From NCBI GenBank assembly GCA_025358555.1, contig JANYJD010000329.1, forward strand, positions 1-42,492: a DNA stretch of 42,492 nucleotides, given 5' to 3'. This DNA comes from Rhodoferax sp. GTDB lineage: Bacteria > Pseudomonadota > Gammaproteobacteria > Burkholderiales > Burkholderiaceae_C. The translations under genes were made by a program, and so were the position numbers. The notes below the pieces were generated by a model. The model saw only the letters and a program-made list of their open reading frames with translations, did no database searches and was not told where the DNA came from. This document shows, piece by piece, positions 15,835 to 24,310 of the stretch. The stretch's first letter is position 1. Each line of letters begins with the position of its first letter.

Positions 15835-15890
15835 TATAATTTCAGTAGCTACTTGTGCATACTGGACAAGGGCTACAGGCCGAATTGACA
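15835..15890 (+). repeat. Dispersed repeat copy at the right edge of the CRISPR island
   Basis: TCAGTAGCTACTTGTGCATA followed by GGACAAGGGCTACAGGCC, one of the best-preserved copies of the family. On the minus strand it carries TTATAGT, a possible -10 box for transcription toward the solitary repeat. The remaining bases up to the Rieske gene stop at 15949 show nothing else. Confidence 0.75.
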
Positions 15891-15948
15891 CTAATTTATT
15901 GCCTTTTTTTCACGCCGCGCAAGCTATTTCAGCCCGCTGCCCCAAACC

Positions 15949-17259
15949 TCACACCGAATAAACCGGCTTCCCCGCCACGTGCTCAATTTTCTCTTTGCCC
16001 CACGTCTTGGGGTCTTGCGCGGTGGGCAGCAGCACACCGGCGGCGCGCACTTGCTGGGTGGTGGCGTCCAGCGCGGGCGGCTCGATGCCATTTTCCAAGC
16101 CCAAGGCGGCTTCTTCCAGCATGCGGCGCGCCATGACGATGCCTTTGTCGGTGGGCAACAGCAGCTCCCGCGTGCGGTCCTGAATGGGACCCATGCTTTC
16201 CTGCAATGAGGCGTCTTGTTCCGAGATGCCGTGCACGCCGCTGTAGGCGCGTTTCTGCTTTTGGGCGGTGCGGTCAATGAGGTAGTCGTTGTCTTTGTTG
16301 GCGCGGGGGCGCCATGAGATGGGGTGCACACCGGGCACATCGCGGTTTTCATACAGCACGTGGATGCCGTAGCCCGCGTCCATGTCGGCGCGCTCTTGGT
16401 GAGACAACGGCTGGTCGGGGCGGTAGTTGATGCTCCAGGCCCAGCAGTTTTCATCGTCGATGGGCACCCAGACATGGCCGCCCAGCGAGTGGTCGCCAAA
16501 CGGTGGAATCAGCGTGAACCAGGGAAACACATACTGCGTGATGCGCCAGTAGTAGCTGCTGATTTCGCCATTTTCCCGGTCGCCATTGCGTCGGCCGTAC
16601 AGGGTGAGGCCAAAGGGGTTTTTCTCGATGTCAAAAATCACGTTGCCGTCGGCCTTGATGTAGTCCACGGCTTTGGCGCCCTTGTGCATCGGGTCGCTGT
16701 CCACCGAGAATTTGTGCACGTAAGACACATGGGCGGTGTCGATGCCGCCTTCAATGGCCTGCAGGTAGTTGCTTTGCTGCAGCCTCTTGGACACGTACAC
16801 ATGGCTCAGCGGCAGCGTGCACCACTCCAGCGCTGGCGGCGCGGGTTGCTTGTCTGGCGGGCCCATGTAGGCCCACACCAGGCCGCCGCGCTCAATGCAC
16901 GGGTAGGCCTTGATGCGCATGCGCTCGGCCACCTGGGGGGCCGAGGGAACGTCCACACAGGCTCCGGTGCGGTCGTACTTCAGACCATGGTACGCACAGC
17001 GGATGCCGCACTCTTCATTGCGGCCAAAAAACAGCGACACGCCCCGGTGGGCACAGAACTCGTCGATCAATCCCACCTGGCCTTCGGTATCGCGAAACGC
17101 CAGCAGCTTCTCGCCCAGAATCTGCACGCGCACCTGCGGGCCGTCGGGATCGGCAATTTCATTGGACGACAGTATCGGCACCCAGTAGCGGCGCATGAGG
17201 TTGCCCATCGCCGTGCCGGGGCCGGTGCGGGTGAGGAGGTCGGAAGTGGTTTGGTCCAT
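15949..17259 (-). CDS. Rieske aromatic-ring oxygenase, phthalate-dioxygenase type
   Basis: A 436-residue oxygenase subunit. The Rieske cluster ligands are C69, H71, C88 and H91 (FCAHRG, then CAYHGL), and the mononuclear iron site is D174, H177 and H182 (IDTAHVSYVH). The length and the N-terminal TGPGTAMGNLMRRYWVP resemble phthalate 4,5-dioxygenase and 3-chlorobenzoate dioxygenase oxygenase subunits, which use a separate FMN/2Fe-2S reductase. No such reductase is encoded nearby, so it must use a partner from elsewhere. The substrate is probably an aromatic carboxylate or similar ring compound, but this is not decided by the sequence. Confidence 0.9.
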   Translation of the reverse strand: MDQTTSDLLTRTGPGTAMGNLMRRYWVPILSSNEIADPDGPQVRVQILGEKLLAFRDTEGQVGLIDEFCAHRGVSLFFGRNEECGIRCAYHGLKYDRTGACVDVPSAPQVAERMRIKAYPCIERGGLVWAYMGPPDKQPAPPALEWCTLPLSHVYVSKRLQQSNYLQAIEGGIDTAHVSYVHKFSVDSDPMHKGAKAVDYIKADGNVIFDIEKNPFGLTLYGRRNGDRENGEISSYYWRITQYVFPWFTLIPPFGDHSLGGHVWVPIDDENCWAWSINYRPDQPLSHQERADMDAGYGIHVLYENRDVPGVHPISWRPRANKDNDYLIDRTAQKQKRAYSGVHGISEQDASLQESMGPIQDRTRELLLPTDKGIVMARRMLEEAALGLENGIEPPALDATTQQVRAAGVLLPTAQDPKTWGKEKIEHVAGKPVYSV

Positions 17260-17304
17260 GGCTTGACGTTGATGGCTTGGCGTAAATGGCTCGACGATGA
17301 TGGC

Positions 17305-18807
17305 TTAAAGTTGAAAAGCCACCCATCGTACGATACCTTCCACCAGCTCGCGCGCCAGCCCCGCTGGCCGTGGCACATACGCCACCGCGCCGCGCTGGTG
17401 GCTCTCAATCCAGAGGGCAAAACGCTCAACCACCGGTGGATCGTAAAACGCGACCATCAGCTCGTAGTTGAGAAACAGGCTTCTTTCGTCCAGGTTGGCC
17501 GAGCCCACCAGGGCCAGGCCCTCATCAATCAGCACCGCCTTGGCATGCATCATGCCCGGTGCCAGCCAGATTTTGGCACCTGCGGCAGCCAGCTCGCGCA
17601 GCGCCGGCGCGCGCGCAATATCGGCCAGATGGTGATTTGATTTGAGCGGCAGCAAAAGGTCAACTGCCACGCCGCGCCGCGCGGCAAGCGTCAGCGCCAG
17701 CAGCAAGGTCTGGTCGGGCACAAAGTACGGCGTGACGGCCAGGATGCGTCTGTGCGCCGTGAAGCAGCCCGAGACCAGCAGGGTGTAGATGGTGTCCTCG
17801 GCCTGGTCTGGGCCGCTGGGAACCAGGCGTGCATGCAGGGCGGCATCGGGGCGCAGTGCAATGGGGTGAGGCGGTTCGGGCGCAGCGCTGGCTGGCGATG
17901 CCGGCGCATCGGTCAAAGGCGACTCAGGCACGGCGCAGACTGGCTGCAAAATCGCAGCCGGTTTGCCCAGGGCGAACTGCCAGTCCAGCTCAAACCGCTG
18001 CTTCGCCTGTTGGGCCAGGTCGCCGCAGAGGTCAAAGCTCAGGTCAATCCACGTGGCCTTGTTTATGAGCGCTGCCGGGTCGCCTTCAAAGTATTCGGCC
18101 GCCAGGTTGCGCCCACCGCACCACAGGCGCTGGCCATCACTAATCACCATCTTGCGGTGGTTTCGCAAGTTGGTGCGGCCCCGCAAGCCAGAGGTCAGGG
18201 GCGACACAAACATCACCACTTGCACGCCTGCCACTTTGAGCCTTTTCAGGCTGGGGCGGCCCCCTACATAAAAACCGATGCCGTCAATCAGCAGGCGCAC
18301 GCGCACACCGTCGCGCGCGCGCCTTGCCAGGCTGGCCGCAATTTCATCGCCCAGCACGTCACGGCCCAGAAGGAAGCTGCACACATCCAGTGTCTGCGTG
18401 GCGCTGTCGATGATGGATCGAAGCGCTTGCAGGGCCTGCCCGCCATCCTGGTGAACGTCAAGCCCGTTGAAACAGGCGGCCTCAGCCAGGCCAATGGCTG
18501 TGGCCAGCCTGCCCGACTGGGGAGAAAATTGGGCCGGCGGCTGGCCGATGCGAGCGGGTGCCTGCTGTGCCACCAGCGCACCCGGCGCCCGCCGGGACGT
18601 CACTAGCTTGCGCCGGCCAAACATCAAATACAGCGGCAGCGCGATGTACGGAATCAGCACCAGCGTGACGACCCACGCAATGGCGGCAGACGGATGGCGG
18701 CGCTGCCTGAGGGTGTGCGAGGCAGTGGCATAAATCGCCAGCCCCAGCGTCACCACCAGGCCATGCAAGCCTATCCATCGCTGCTGGAAAAAAAGATCAT
18801 GCAGCAA
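17305..18807 (-). CDS. Cardiolipin synthase-like phospholipase D family protein
   Basis: A 500-residue protein with two N-terminal membrane segments (about 12-30 and 40-62, ending LPLYLMFGRRK) and two HKD-type active sites: LRNHRKMVISDGQRLWCGGRN in the middle and MMHAKAVLIDEGLALVGSAN near the C-terminus. This is the ClsA layout, in which two phosphatidyl groups are joined to make cardiolipin at the inner membrane. An Ala/Pro-rich insertion lies between the two halves (about residues 300-320). Its start overlaps the GST stop by 11 bases, so the two are probably translated together. A related phosphatidyltransferase is possible. Confidence 0.85.
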   Translation of the reverse strand: MLHDLFFQQRWIGLHGLVVTLGLAIYATASHTLRQRRHPSAAIAWVVTLVLIPYIALPLYLMFGRRKLVTSRRAPGALVAQQAPARIGQPPAQFSPQSGRLATAIGLAEAACFNGLDVHQDGGQALQALRSIIDSATQTLDVCSFLLGRDVLGDEIAASLARRARDGVRVRLLIDGIGFYVGGRPSLKRLKVAGVQVVMFVSPLTSGLRGRTNLRNHRKMVISDGQRLWCGGRNLAAEYFEGDPAALINKATWIDLSFDLCGDLAQQAKQRFELDWQFALGKPAAILQPVCAVPESPLTDAPASPASAAPEPPHPIALRPDAALHARLVPSGPDQAEDTIYTLLVSGCFTAHRRILAVTPYFVPDQTLLLALTLAARRGVAVDLLLPLKSNHHLADIARAPALRELAAAGAKIWLAPGMMHAKAVLIDEGLALVGSANLDERSLFLNYELMVAFYDPPVVERFALWIESHQRGAVAYVPRPAGLARELVEGIVRWVAFQL

Positions 18808-19483
18808 GACGTGCGTTCTGCGGGAACATGGCCTTGCGGGCGTCGTCGTCCATCTCGGTTTTGAAGGTGTAACGCGCCTTCAGCGCTTCCGCACGCTGTG
18901 CTGCAGGCCGGGCGTTAACTTCATCCAACAGGCGCTTGACGTTGGGCAATTTTGCCCAGGCCTCCGGCCCCAGCACGAAGGGAATGGCGCGCGCCCAGCC
19001 CCACACAGCCATGTCTACCAGCGTGTAGGTGTTGCCCAGCATGTAGGGGTGCTTGGCGAGTTGCGCGTCAATGATGTGCCAGTGGCGCCAGGCTTCAAAA
19101 TCGTAGCGGTTCACCGCATAGGTTTTGGGCTCGGGCGCGAAATGCTTGAAGTGCACCGCCTGGCCAGAGTACGGCCCAATGCCGGTGGCCACAAACATCA
19201 GCCATGAATGCATCTGCGCGCGCGCAGCCGGTGTGTTGGCGGGCAGAAACTTGCCGCATTTTTCAGCCAGATATAAAAGGATGGCATTGCTGTCAAACAC
19301 CACCGCGTCGCCATCCACCAGCGCGGGTGTTTTTGCGTTGGGGTTGATGGCGGTAAAGGCTGGTGCGTGCTGCTCGCCCTTGCGCGTGTCCACCGGCACC
19401 ACCTCGTAGGGCAAGCCGCTCTCTTCCAGATACAGGGCCACCTTGGCGGGGTTGGGAGAGGGATGGTAATAAAACTTGAGCAT
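18797..19483 (-). CDS. Glutathione S-transferase family protein
   Basis: A 228-residue soluble GST fold. The N-terminal thioredoxin-like domain (MLKFYYHPSPNPAKVALYLE) has the Pro-containing loop NPNAKTPALVDGD and the glutathione-contact FDSNAILLYLAEK. The C-terminal helical domain follows (YTLVDMAVWGWARAIPF). The pattern is of the bacterial YfcG/YghU-like group, which acts on disulfides or peroxides with glutathione. It is upstream of and overlaps the cardiolipin-synthase-like gene. The exact reaction is not recognisable. Confidence 0.87.
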   Translation of the reverse strand: MLKFYYHPSPNPAKVALYLEESGLPYEVVPVDTRKGEQHAPAFTAINPNAKTPALVDGDAVVFDSNAILLYLAEKCGKFLPANTPAARAQMHSWLMFVATGIGPYSGQAVHFKHFAPEPKTYAVNRYDFEAWRHWHIIDAQLAKHPYMLGNTYTLVDMAVWGWARAIPFVLGPEAWAKLPNVKRLLDEVNARPAAQRAEALKARYTFKTEMDDDARKAMFPQNARLAA

Positions 19484-19690
19484 TTGTGTCTTCTAGAAGT
19501 TGCGGAGATCTCAATTATGCAGTGGCACCGTGTGCGCAGCGCGGTTGCGGTAGCGCAGTGGTGATCAGCGCGATAGCTGTGCCAAAGCTGTGCCAAAGCC
19601 CGGCGCGCGGGCATTTTCCGGGCCGTACGGCTGCGGCGCGAAGCATGGTAGCCTTCCGGCTGGCACAACATTCAACATCAGGAAACCACC

Positions 19691-20368
19691 ATGGCCGACA
19701 CGTCAAGATTCGAGCTTTATTCATTTTGGCGCACGTCCGCCACCTACCGCGTTCGGGTGGCATGCAACCTCAAAGGCATCAGCCCGACGGAGCGCAACGT
19801 CAATCTGGATGCTGGCGAGCAACGGGGCGAAGCGTTCCTCAAAATCAACCCGATGGGGGCGATTCCGGCATTGATCGACACACAGGCCGACATGCCGCAC
19901 ACGCCCATCACGCAGTCGCTGGCAATCCTGGAGTTTCTGGACGAGGTTTATCCAACCCCTGCGCTGTTGCCGGCTGACCCGCATGGACGGGCCCGGGTCC
20001 GCTCGCTGGCAGCCATGCTGGCGGCAGACACGCATCCGCTCATTACACCGCGCGTCAAAAAATACCTGGTGGCCGAAGCCAAGTTTGACGATGCTGCCTG
20101 GCGCGCCTGGCAAATCCAATGGTTCACCACAGGCCTGCAGGCAGTCGAGCAGCGCCTAGCCAACGAACCTGGCACCGGCAGCTTTTGCCATGGCGAGTCA
20201 GTCACTACCGCCGACATCTGCCTGGCCAGCATTTTGGTGGTGATGCGCGTCTTCAAAATTGAGGTGCCGAACATCCCCACCATCCAACGCATCATGGCGC
20301 ACTGCGAGAAGCAAGAAGCGTTTGCCAAGGCAGCGCCCGCATTGCAGGCGGGTGCGCCGCAGGCTTGA
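19691..20368 (+). CDS. maiA: Maleylacetoacetate isomerase (zeta-class GST)
   Basis: A 225-residue zeta-class GST. The diagnostic start is FELYSFWRTSATYRVRVACNLKG, corresponding to the SSxxxRVR active-site motif, followed by NPMGAIPALID and ITQSLAILEFLDEVYP. The enzyme converts maleylacetoacetate to fumarylacetoacetate in tyrosine and homogentisate breakdown, using glutathione as cofactor; homologues act on maleylpyruvate in gentisate degradation. No other gene of either pathway lies beside it, so the substrate assignment is by family. It is divergent from the GST gene. Confidence 0.85.
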   Translation: MADTSRFELYSFWRTSATYRVRVACNLKGISPTERNVNLDAGEQRGEAFLKINPMGAIPALIDTQADMPHTPITQSLAILEFLDEVYPTPALLPADPHGRARVRSLAAMLAADTHPLITPRVKKYLVAEAKFDDAAWRAWQIQWFTTGLQAVEQRLANEPGTGSFCHGESVTTADICLASILVVMRVFKIEVPNIPTIQRIMAHCEKQEAFAKAAPALQAGAPQA

Positions 20369-20372
20369 CGGC

Positions 20373-21131
20373 TCAGTGGTTTCGCCCGCCACCGTGGCCC
20401 TGCGCCTCGCCGGGGCGTTGGCCTTCACTGCGGCGCATGCCTTGGTGCGAGCGCGGTGCCACGGGCTGGCTTTGAATCGCCGGAGTTTGAATCGGTCCCT
20501 GAATCGGACGCACGCCAGGCGGCGGACGCTGGTCAAAACCAGGTCTTGGGCCTTGCGGGAGGCGCGGGGCAGGCACTACAGCCTGCGGTGGCGGGTGGGG
20601 GCCGCCGTACGGGCCTCCATAAGGTCGGTCGTGGGGCCGGTCATGGGGCCTGAACCCCGGATTGCCACCTGGCGGATGCTGAAAACCCGGCCTGAACACA
20701 GGATAAGGCACGGGCTGGGGCCGGTCAATCCAGCGCTGGCGCTGCGGGTACCACGGGCGATACCGATAGTAATCGTCCCAATAGCTGCCCACGCTGAAGG
20801 CGATGACGCCAATGCCGATGGCGGAGCCATACGTCAACAGCGGAACGTTCGCGCCCTGGTACGGATAAACAATGTTGCCAGCATAAAGCCAGCCGCGATT
20901 GGAGCCGACCAACACATCGCACCAGCGGTAGTCGCTCATGCAGCCTACAACGGTGATATTGACCCCCGCGCCAAGAGTTGCAACCACCGGATAATCGGCG
21001 GATGGCCCGGCCCGCAAATTGACTTCCTTGGACACGTAGGCCAACTGCTGGGCGTGTACAGCCGCTGGCACAGCGCACATGGTCGCGAGCATGGCCAGCG
21101 CCAGCGCGGCGAAGGTTTTGGCATGTTTCAT
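20373..21131 (-). CDS. Secreted SH3-domain protein with Pro/Arg-rich tail
   Basis: A 252-residue exported protein. The ATG at 21131 is preceded by GGAGG at good spacing and gives a signal peptide (MKHAKTFAALALAMLATMCA, cleavage near VHAQ). Next comes a bacterial SH3 domain (VNLRAGPSADYPVVATLGAG through RGWLYAGNIV), then a hydrophobic stretch (AIGIGVIAFSVGSYW) and a low-complexity tail rich in Pro, Arg, Gly and His (HDRPHDRPYGGPYGG). Such proteins bind cell wall or act as envelope structural factors; no enzyme domain is visible. It converges on maiA with only four bases between the stop codons. Confidence 0.8.
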   Translation of the reverse strand: MKHAKTFAALALAMLATMCAVPAAVHAQQLAYVSKEVNLRAGPSADYPVVATLGAGVNITVVGCMSDYRWCDVLVGSNRGWLYAGNIVYPYQGANVPLLTYGSAIGIGVIAFSVGSYWDDYYRYRPWYPQRQRWIDRPQPVPYPVFRPGFQHPPGGNPGFRPHDRPHDRPYGGPYGGPHPPPQAVVPAPRLPQGPRPGFDQRPPPGVRPIQGPIQTPAIQSQPVAPRSHQGMRRSEGQRPGEAQGHGGGRNH

Positions 21132-21185
21132 GGGGCACCTCCAATGCTGTATAACGCCTCTCATTGGCTTTAAGGGGACAAGACC

Positions 21186-22481
21186 ATGTCAGTTCAGCAG
21201 TCGTATTTGCAAAAACGTGTATCAGCCGCAGATGCAGTGCGCCAGGTTCGCAATGGCGATTTCATCATTGTCCCCACGGGAGTGGGCGAGCCCCCAACGC
21301 TGCTGGGCGCGCTGTCTGACGCCCGGCGCGATTTTCATGACGTGAAAGTGGCGCAAATTTTGGCGGTGCGCAAATACGACTACCTCGACTCCGAAACAGT
21401 GGCCAACGTGCGCCACGTGGCCTTCTTTTACGGCGGCGCCACCCGGGCGGGCGGCCAGGCAGGGTGGATTGATTTTCTGCCGGGTTATTTTTCGGAGATT
21501 CCCGCCCAGATCGAACGCGGCTTAATCCCCGCTGACGTGGTGTTTTCCATGGCCTCGCCGATGGACGCGCACGGTTACTTCTCGCTCAGCCTGGGGGCCG
21601 ACTACACCATGGCGGCCGTCGCCCGGGCCCGCGCCGTCGTGCTGGAGGTCAACCCCAACGTACCGTTCGCTTTTGGCAATTGCCATGTGCACATCTCGCA
21701 GGTGGCCGCGCTGGTGGAAAGCACCGAGCCGGTGTTTGAGGTGGGCCTGCCCACGATTGGCCCTGTGCAGGAGGCCATTGGCCGGTATGTGGCCGACATG
21801 ATTGACGACGGCTCCACCCTGCAAATCGGCTACGGCGGCATTCCTGACGCGGTGGTGATGCAGCTCACTCACAAGCATGACTTGGGCATCCACACCGAGA
21901 TGATTGGCGACGGCATCATGACGCTGGTGGAAAGCGGTGCCGTCACCAATGCACGCAAAAATTATTTGCCGGGGAAGATGGTGGCCACCTTCGCGCTGGG
22001 TTCGAAAAAGCTGTACCAGTTTCTAGACCGCAACCCGGCCATGGAGATCCACCCGGTGGACTACACCAACAGCCCCGAGCTTGCCGGACGCAACGACAAC
22101 CTGATCGCCATCAACGCCACCCTGCAGATTGACTTGCTGGGGCAGTGCGGCTCCGAGAGCCTGGGCCATGCGCCGTATTCCGGCACGGGCGGCCAATCGG
22201 ACTTTGTGCGCGCGGCCAACCGCTCGCGCGGCGGCAAGGCGTTTATCGTGGTGCCGTCAACGGCCAAGAACGACAGCATTTCACGCATCGTTCCCTCCTT
22301 GAGTCCCGGCACCCATGTGAGCACCAGCAAGAACGACATCAACTACGTTGTCACTGAGTTTGGCGTGGCACAGCTGCGCGGCAAATCTGCCAAACAGCGC
22401 GCGCAGGAGATGATCGCCATCGCCCACCCCAATTTCCGCGCGGAGCTGACGGAGCAGGCGAAGCGGGTGAATTTGGTCTGA
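21186..22481 (+). CDS. Acetyl-CoA hydrolase/transferase family protein (4-hydroxybutyrate CoA-transferase-like)
   Basis: A 431-residue class I CoA-transferase of the Cat2/AbfT group, which moves CoA between acetyl-CoA and a carboxylic acid such as 4-hydroxybutyrate or butyrate, or hydrolyses acetyl-CoA. Features include FGNCHVHISQ, LQIGYGGIPDAVV and LGIHTEMIGDGIM, where the Glu is the expected CoA-thioester nucleophile, and the C-terminal YSGTGGQSDFVRAANRSRGGKA. It has its own promoter region, divergent from the SH3-domain gene. The physiological acid is not clear from neighbours. Confidence 0.85.
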   Translation: MSVQQSYLQKRVSAADAVRQVRNGDFIIVPTGVGEPPTLLGALSDARRDFHDVKVAQILAVRKYDYLDSETVANVRHVAFFYGGATRAGGQAGWIDFLPGYFSEIPAQIERGLIPADVVFSMASPMDAHGYFSLSLGADYTMAAVARARAVVLEVNPNVPFAFGNCHVHISQVAALVESTEPVFEVGLPTIGPVQEAIGRYVADMIDDGSTLQIGYGGIPDAVVMQLTHKHDLGIHTEMIGDGIMTLVESGAVTNARKNYLPGKMVATFALGSKKLYQFLDRNPAMEIHPVDYTNSPELAGRNDNLIAINATLQIDLLGQCGSESLGHAPYSGTGGQSDFVRAANRSRGGKAFIVVPSTAKNDSISRIVPSLSPGTHVSTSKNDINYVVTEFGVAQLRGKSAKQRAQEMIAIAHPNFRAELTEQAKRVNLV

Positions 22482-22504
22482 CGCACTGACCCTGACCGCT
22501 GCGT

Positions 22505-23608
22505 TCAGCCCACCCGGCGCGGCACGCTGCACACCAGGTCACCGGGGTCATTGGCCGAAATGGCGCGGTCATTTTTGGCATGGGCCACATCCATGTCCCG
22601 CGGCAATGCCACGCCGTTTTTGACAGCCAGAATTTCGGCCATCACGCTCACGGCAATCTCGGGTGGCGTCTTGCTGCCGATGTAGATGCCGATGGGGCCA
22701 CGCAGCGGGGCCAGTGACGCCGCAGTCTGGTCGAAATGCTCAATCATGCGCTCCTTGCGGGCTTCGTTGTTGCGGCGCGACCCAATGGCGCCGACGTAAA
22801 ACGCCTCAGTCTTGAGGGCTTCCAGCAAGGCCAGATCGTCCAGCTTGGGGTCGTGCGTGAGGGCAACGACGCAGCTTCGCCGGTCGGGCTTGAAGGCCGT
22901 CACCACGTCATCCGGCATGTCGCTCACTACCGTCGCGTTGGGCACCGACCACGCTCCCCGGTATTCCTCACGCGGGTCGCACACCGTGACTGCAAAGCCG
23001 CTGAACAGCGCCATGGTGGCCAGGTATTCAGTGAGCTGGCCCGCGCCAATCAGCAACATGCGGTACTCGGGGCCAAAGGTGTTGACGAGCTCGGTGCTGG
23101 AAACACTTAAATCCTCCGGCCGCGCGCTGGGCTGCAAGCTGACCGCGCCATCCGCCAGCCGCACGGTGCGTTGCACGAGTTGACCGCCTTCGAGGTTTGT
23201 CACTAGTTGCACCAAGCTCGCCGCGTCGGGGTCAAACTCCAGCAGCAGCTCCAGCGTGCCCCCGCAGGGCAGGCCAAACTGGTGCGCCTCGTCGGCGGTG
23301 ATGCCGTATTTGATGAAGCTTGGCCGGCCAGCGGGGATGTGATGGTCACCCGCCGTGGCGTCAATGTTTGCGTCGGACTTTGCATCGGCCTGACGATACG
23401 CCTGCGTGTGCTTGTAGATCAAGTCGTCTTCAATGCAGCCGCCCGAAACCGATCCGACCACCGAGCCGTCTTCACACAACGCCATGATCGAGCCCACGGG
23501 GCGCGGTGACGAGCCCCAGGTGCGCACCACGGTGGCCAGCAGCGCACGCTTGCCCGCTTGGCGCCAATTGCGTAGCGTGCGCAAAACCATCACATCAAGG
23601 TTTTCCAT
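22505..23608 (-). CDS. XdhC/CoxI family maturation protein for molybdenum hydroxylases
   Basis: A 367-residue XdhC-type protein. The N-terminal XdhC_CoxI domain is marked by TWGSSPRPVGSIMALCEDG and GSVSGGCIEDDL, including the conserved Cys. The C-terminal Rossmann domain carries LLIGAGQLTEYLATMALFSG and GAIGSRRNNEARKERM. These proteins bind molybdenum cofactor and help insert the sulfurated form into xanthine- and CO-dehydrogenase-type enzymes. It is the last gene of the coxD-coxE-coxG-xdhC run on the minus strand, which supports that role for CoxL. It could equally be named CoxF or CoxI. Confidence 0.88.
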   Translation of the reverse strand: MENLDVMVLRTLRNWRQAGKRALLATVVRTWGSSPRPVGSIMALCEDGSVVGSVSGGCIEDDLIYKHTQAYRQADAKSDANIDATAGDHHIPAGRPSFIKYGITADEAHQFGLPCGGTLELLLEFDPDAASLVQLVTNLEGGQLVQRTVRLADGAVSLQPSARPEDLSVSSTELVNTFGPEYRMLLIGAGQLTEYLATMALFSGFAVTVCDPREEYRGAWSVPNATVVSDMPDDVVTAFKPDRRSCVVALTHDPKLDDLALLEALKTEAFYVGAIGSRRNNEARKERMIEHFDQTAASLAPLRGPIGIYIGSKTPPEIAVSVMAEILAVKNGVALPRDMDVAHAKNDRAISANDPGDLVCSVPRRVG

Positions 23609-23657
23609 AACCGTTCCTTATTGCGTATCGCCTACTGTGTCTATCGCGCCATTGCAA

Positions 23658-24266
23658 TCATGAAAATGCCTTGATGAGCCACACGAACCCAATCACGGCC
23701 ACAGCGCCTGCTATCCACAGCCAAAGTGGTATTCCAGAGCTATTTTTGGATGTAGCCCCCGCTGATACTGCATTATCAGCTACTACTTTAGTAGCATCTT
23801 CCTTGACGGCATAGGCTGCAGGGTGCGCCGTGCGCATGGTGTCGTCAAAGCGTTTAAAAAAGTCTTCAGCCATTGACTTGGCAGCGCCATCCACCAGGCG
23901 CTGGCCCAGCTGCGCGACCTTGCCGCCAACCGACGCATGCACCGTGTAGGTCAGCTCACAGCCCGCGTCATTAGGCTTGAGCAGCACGGCAGAATTGCCC
24001 TTGCCAAAACCGGCTGCACCGCCCTGCCCTTCAAAATTGATGGTGTAGGACGTAGGCGGCACGATCTCGCTCAAGACAATCTTGCCGGCAAACTTGGCCG
24101 ACACCGGGCCGATTTTGAGCGCCATGCCAATGGCGTATTGGTTCTCGCCGGTGGGCTCGACCTTGTCGCAGCCGGGAATGCAGGCCTTGAGCACGGCGGG
24201 ATCGTTCAGCGCGTCCCAGGCTTGCTGTTGGGTGATTGCCAATTGGCGGCTGCCTTGCATGTCCAT
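23658..24266 (-). CDS. coxG: CoxG-family SRPBCC protein with C-terminal membrane anchor
   Basis: A 202-residue protein. Residues 1 to about 150 form the CoxG START-like domain (WDALNDPAVLKACIPGCDKV; KFAGKIVLSEIVPPTSY; GFGKGNSAVLL). A linker follows, then a hydrophobic helix at about 183-201 (LWLWIAGAVAVIGFVWLI). In carboxydotrophs CoxG helps bring CO dehydrogenase to the membrane and binds quinone, and the C-terminal helix here fits this. The linker (residues 157-177, VVADNAVSAGATSKNSS) is encoded by a dispersed repeat copy. It lies between coxE and xdhC on one strand. Confidence 0.9.
   Translation of the reverse strand: MDMQGSRQLAITQQQAWDALNDPAVLKACIPGCDKVEPTGENQYAIGMALKIGPVSAKFAGKIVLSEIVPPTSYTINFEGQGGAAGFGKGNSAVLLKPNDAGCELTYTVHASVGGKVAQLGQRLVDGAAKSMAEDFFKRFDDTMRTAHPAAYAVKEDATKVVADNAVSAGATSKNSSGIPLWLWIAGAVAVIGFVWLIKAFS
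23738..23796 (-). repeat. Dispersed repeat copy inside coxG
   Basis: On the minus strand AGTAGCTGATAATGCAGTAT followed by GCGGGGGCTACATCC matches the dispersed family. It is read in frame as the flexible linker before the CoxG membrane helix. Confidence 0.65.
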
Positions 24267-24310
24267 TTTTTTGATCCTTGACGTTTCAATAGCGTTTCTT
24301 CAGCGTTTCA

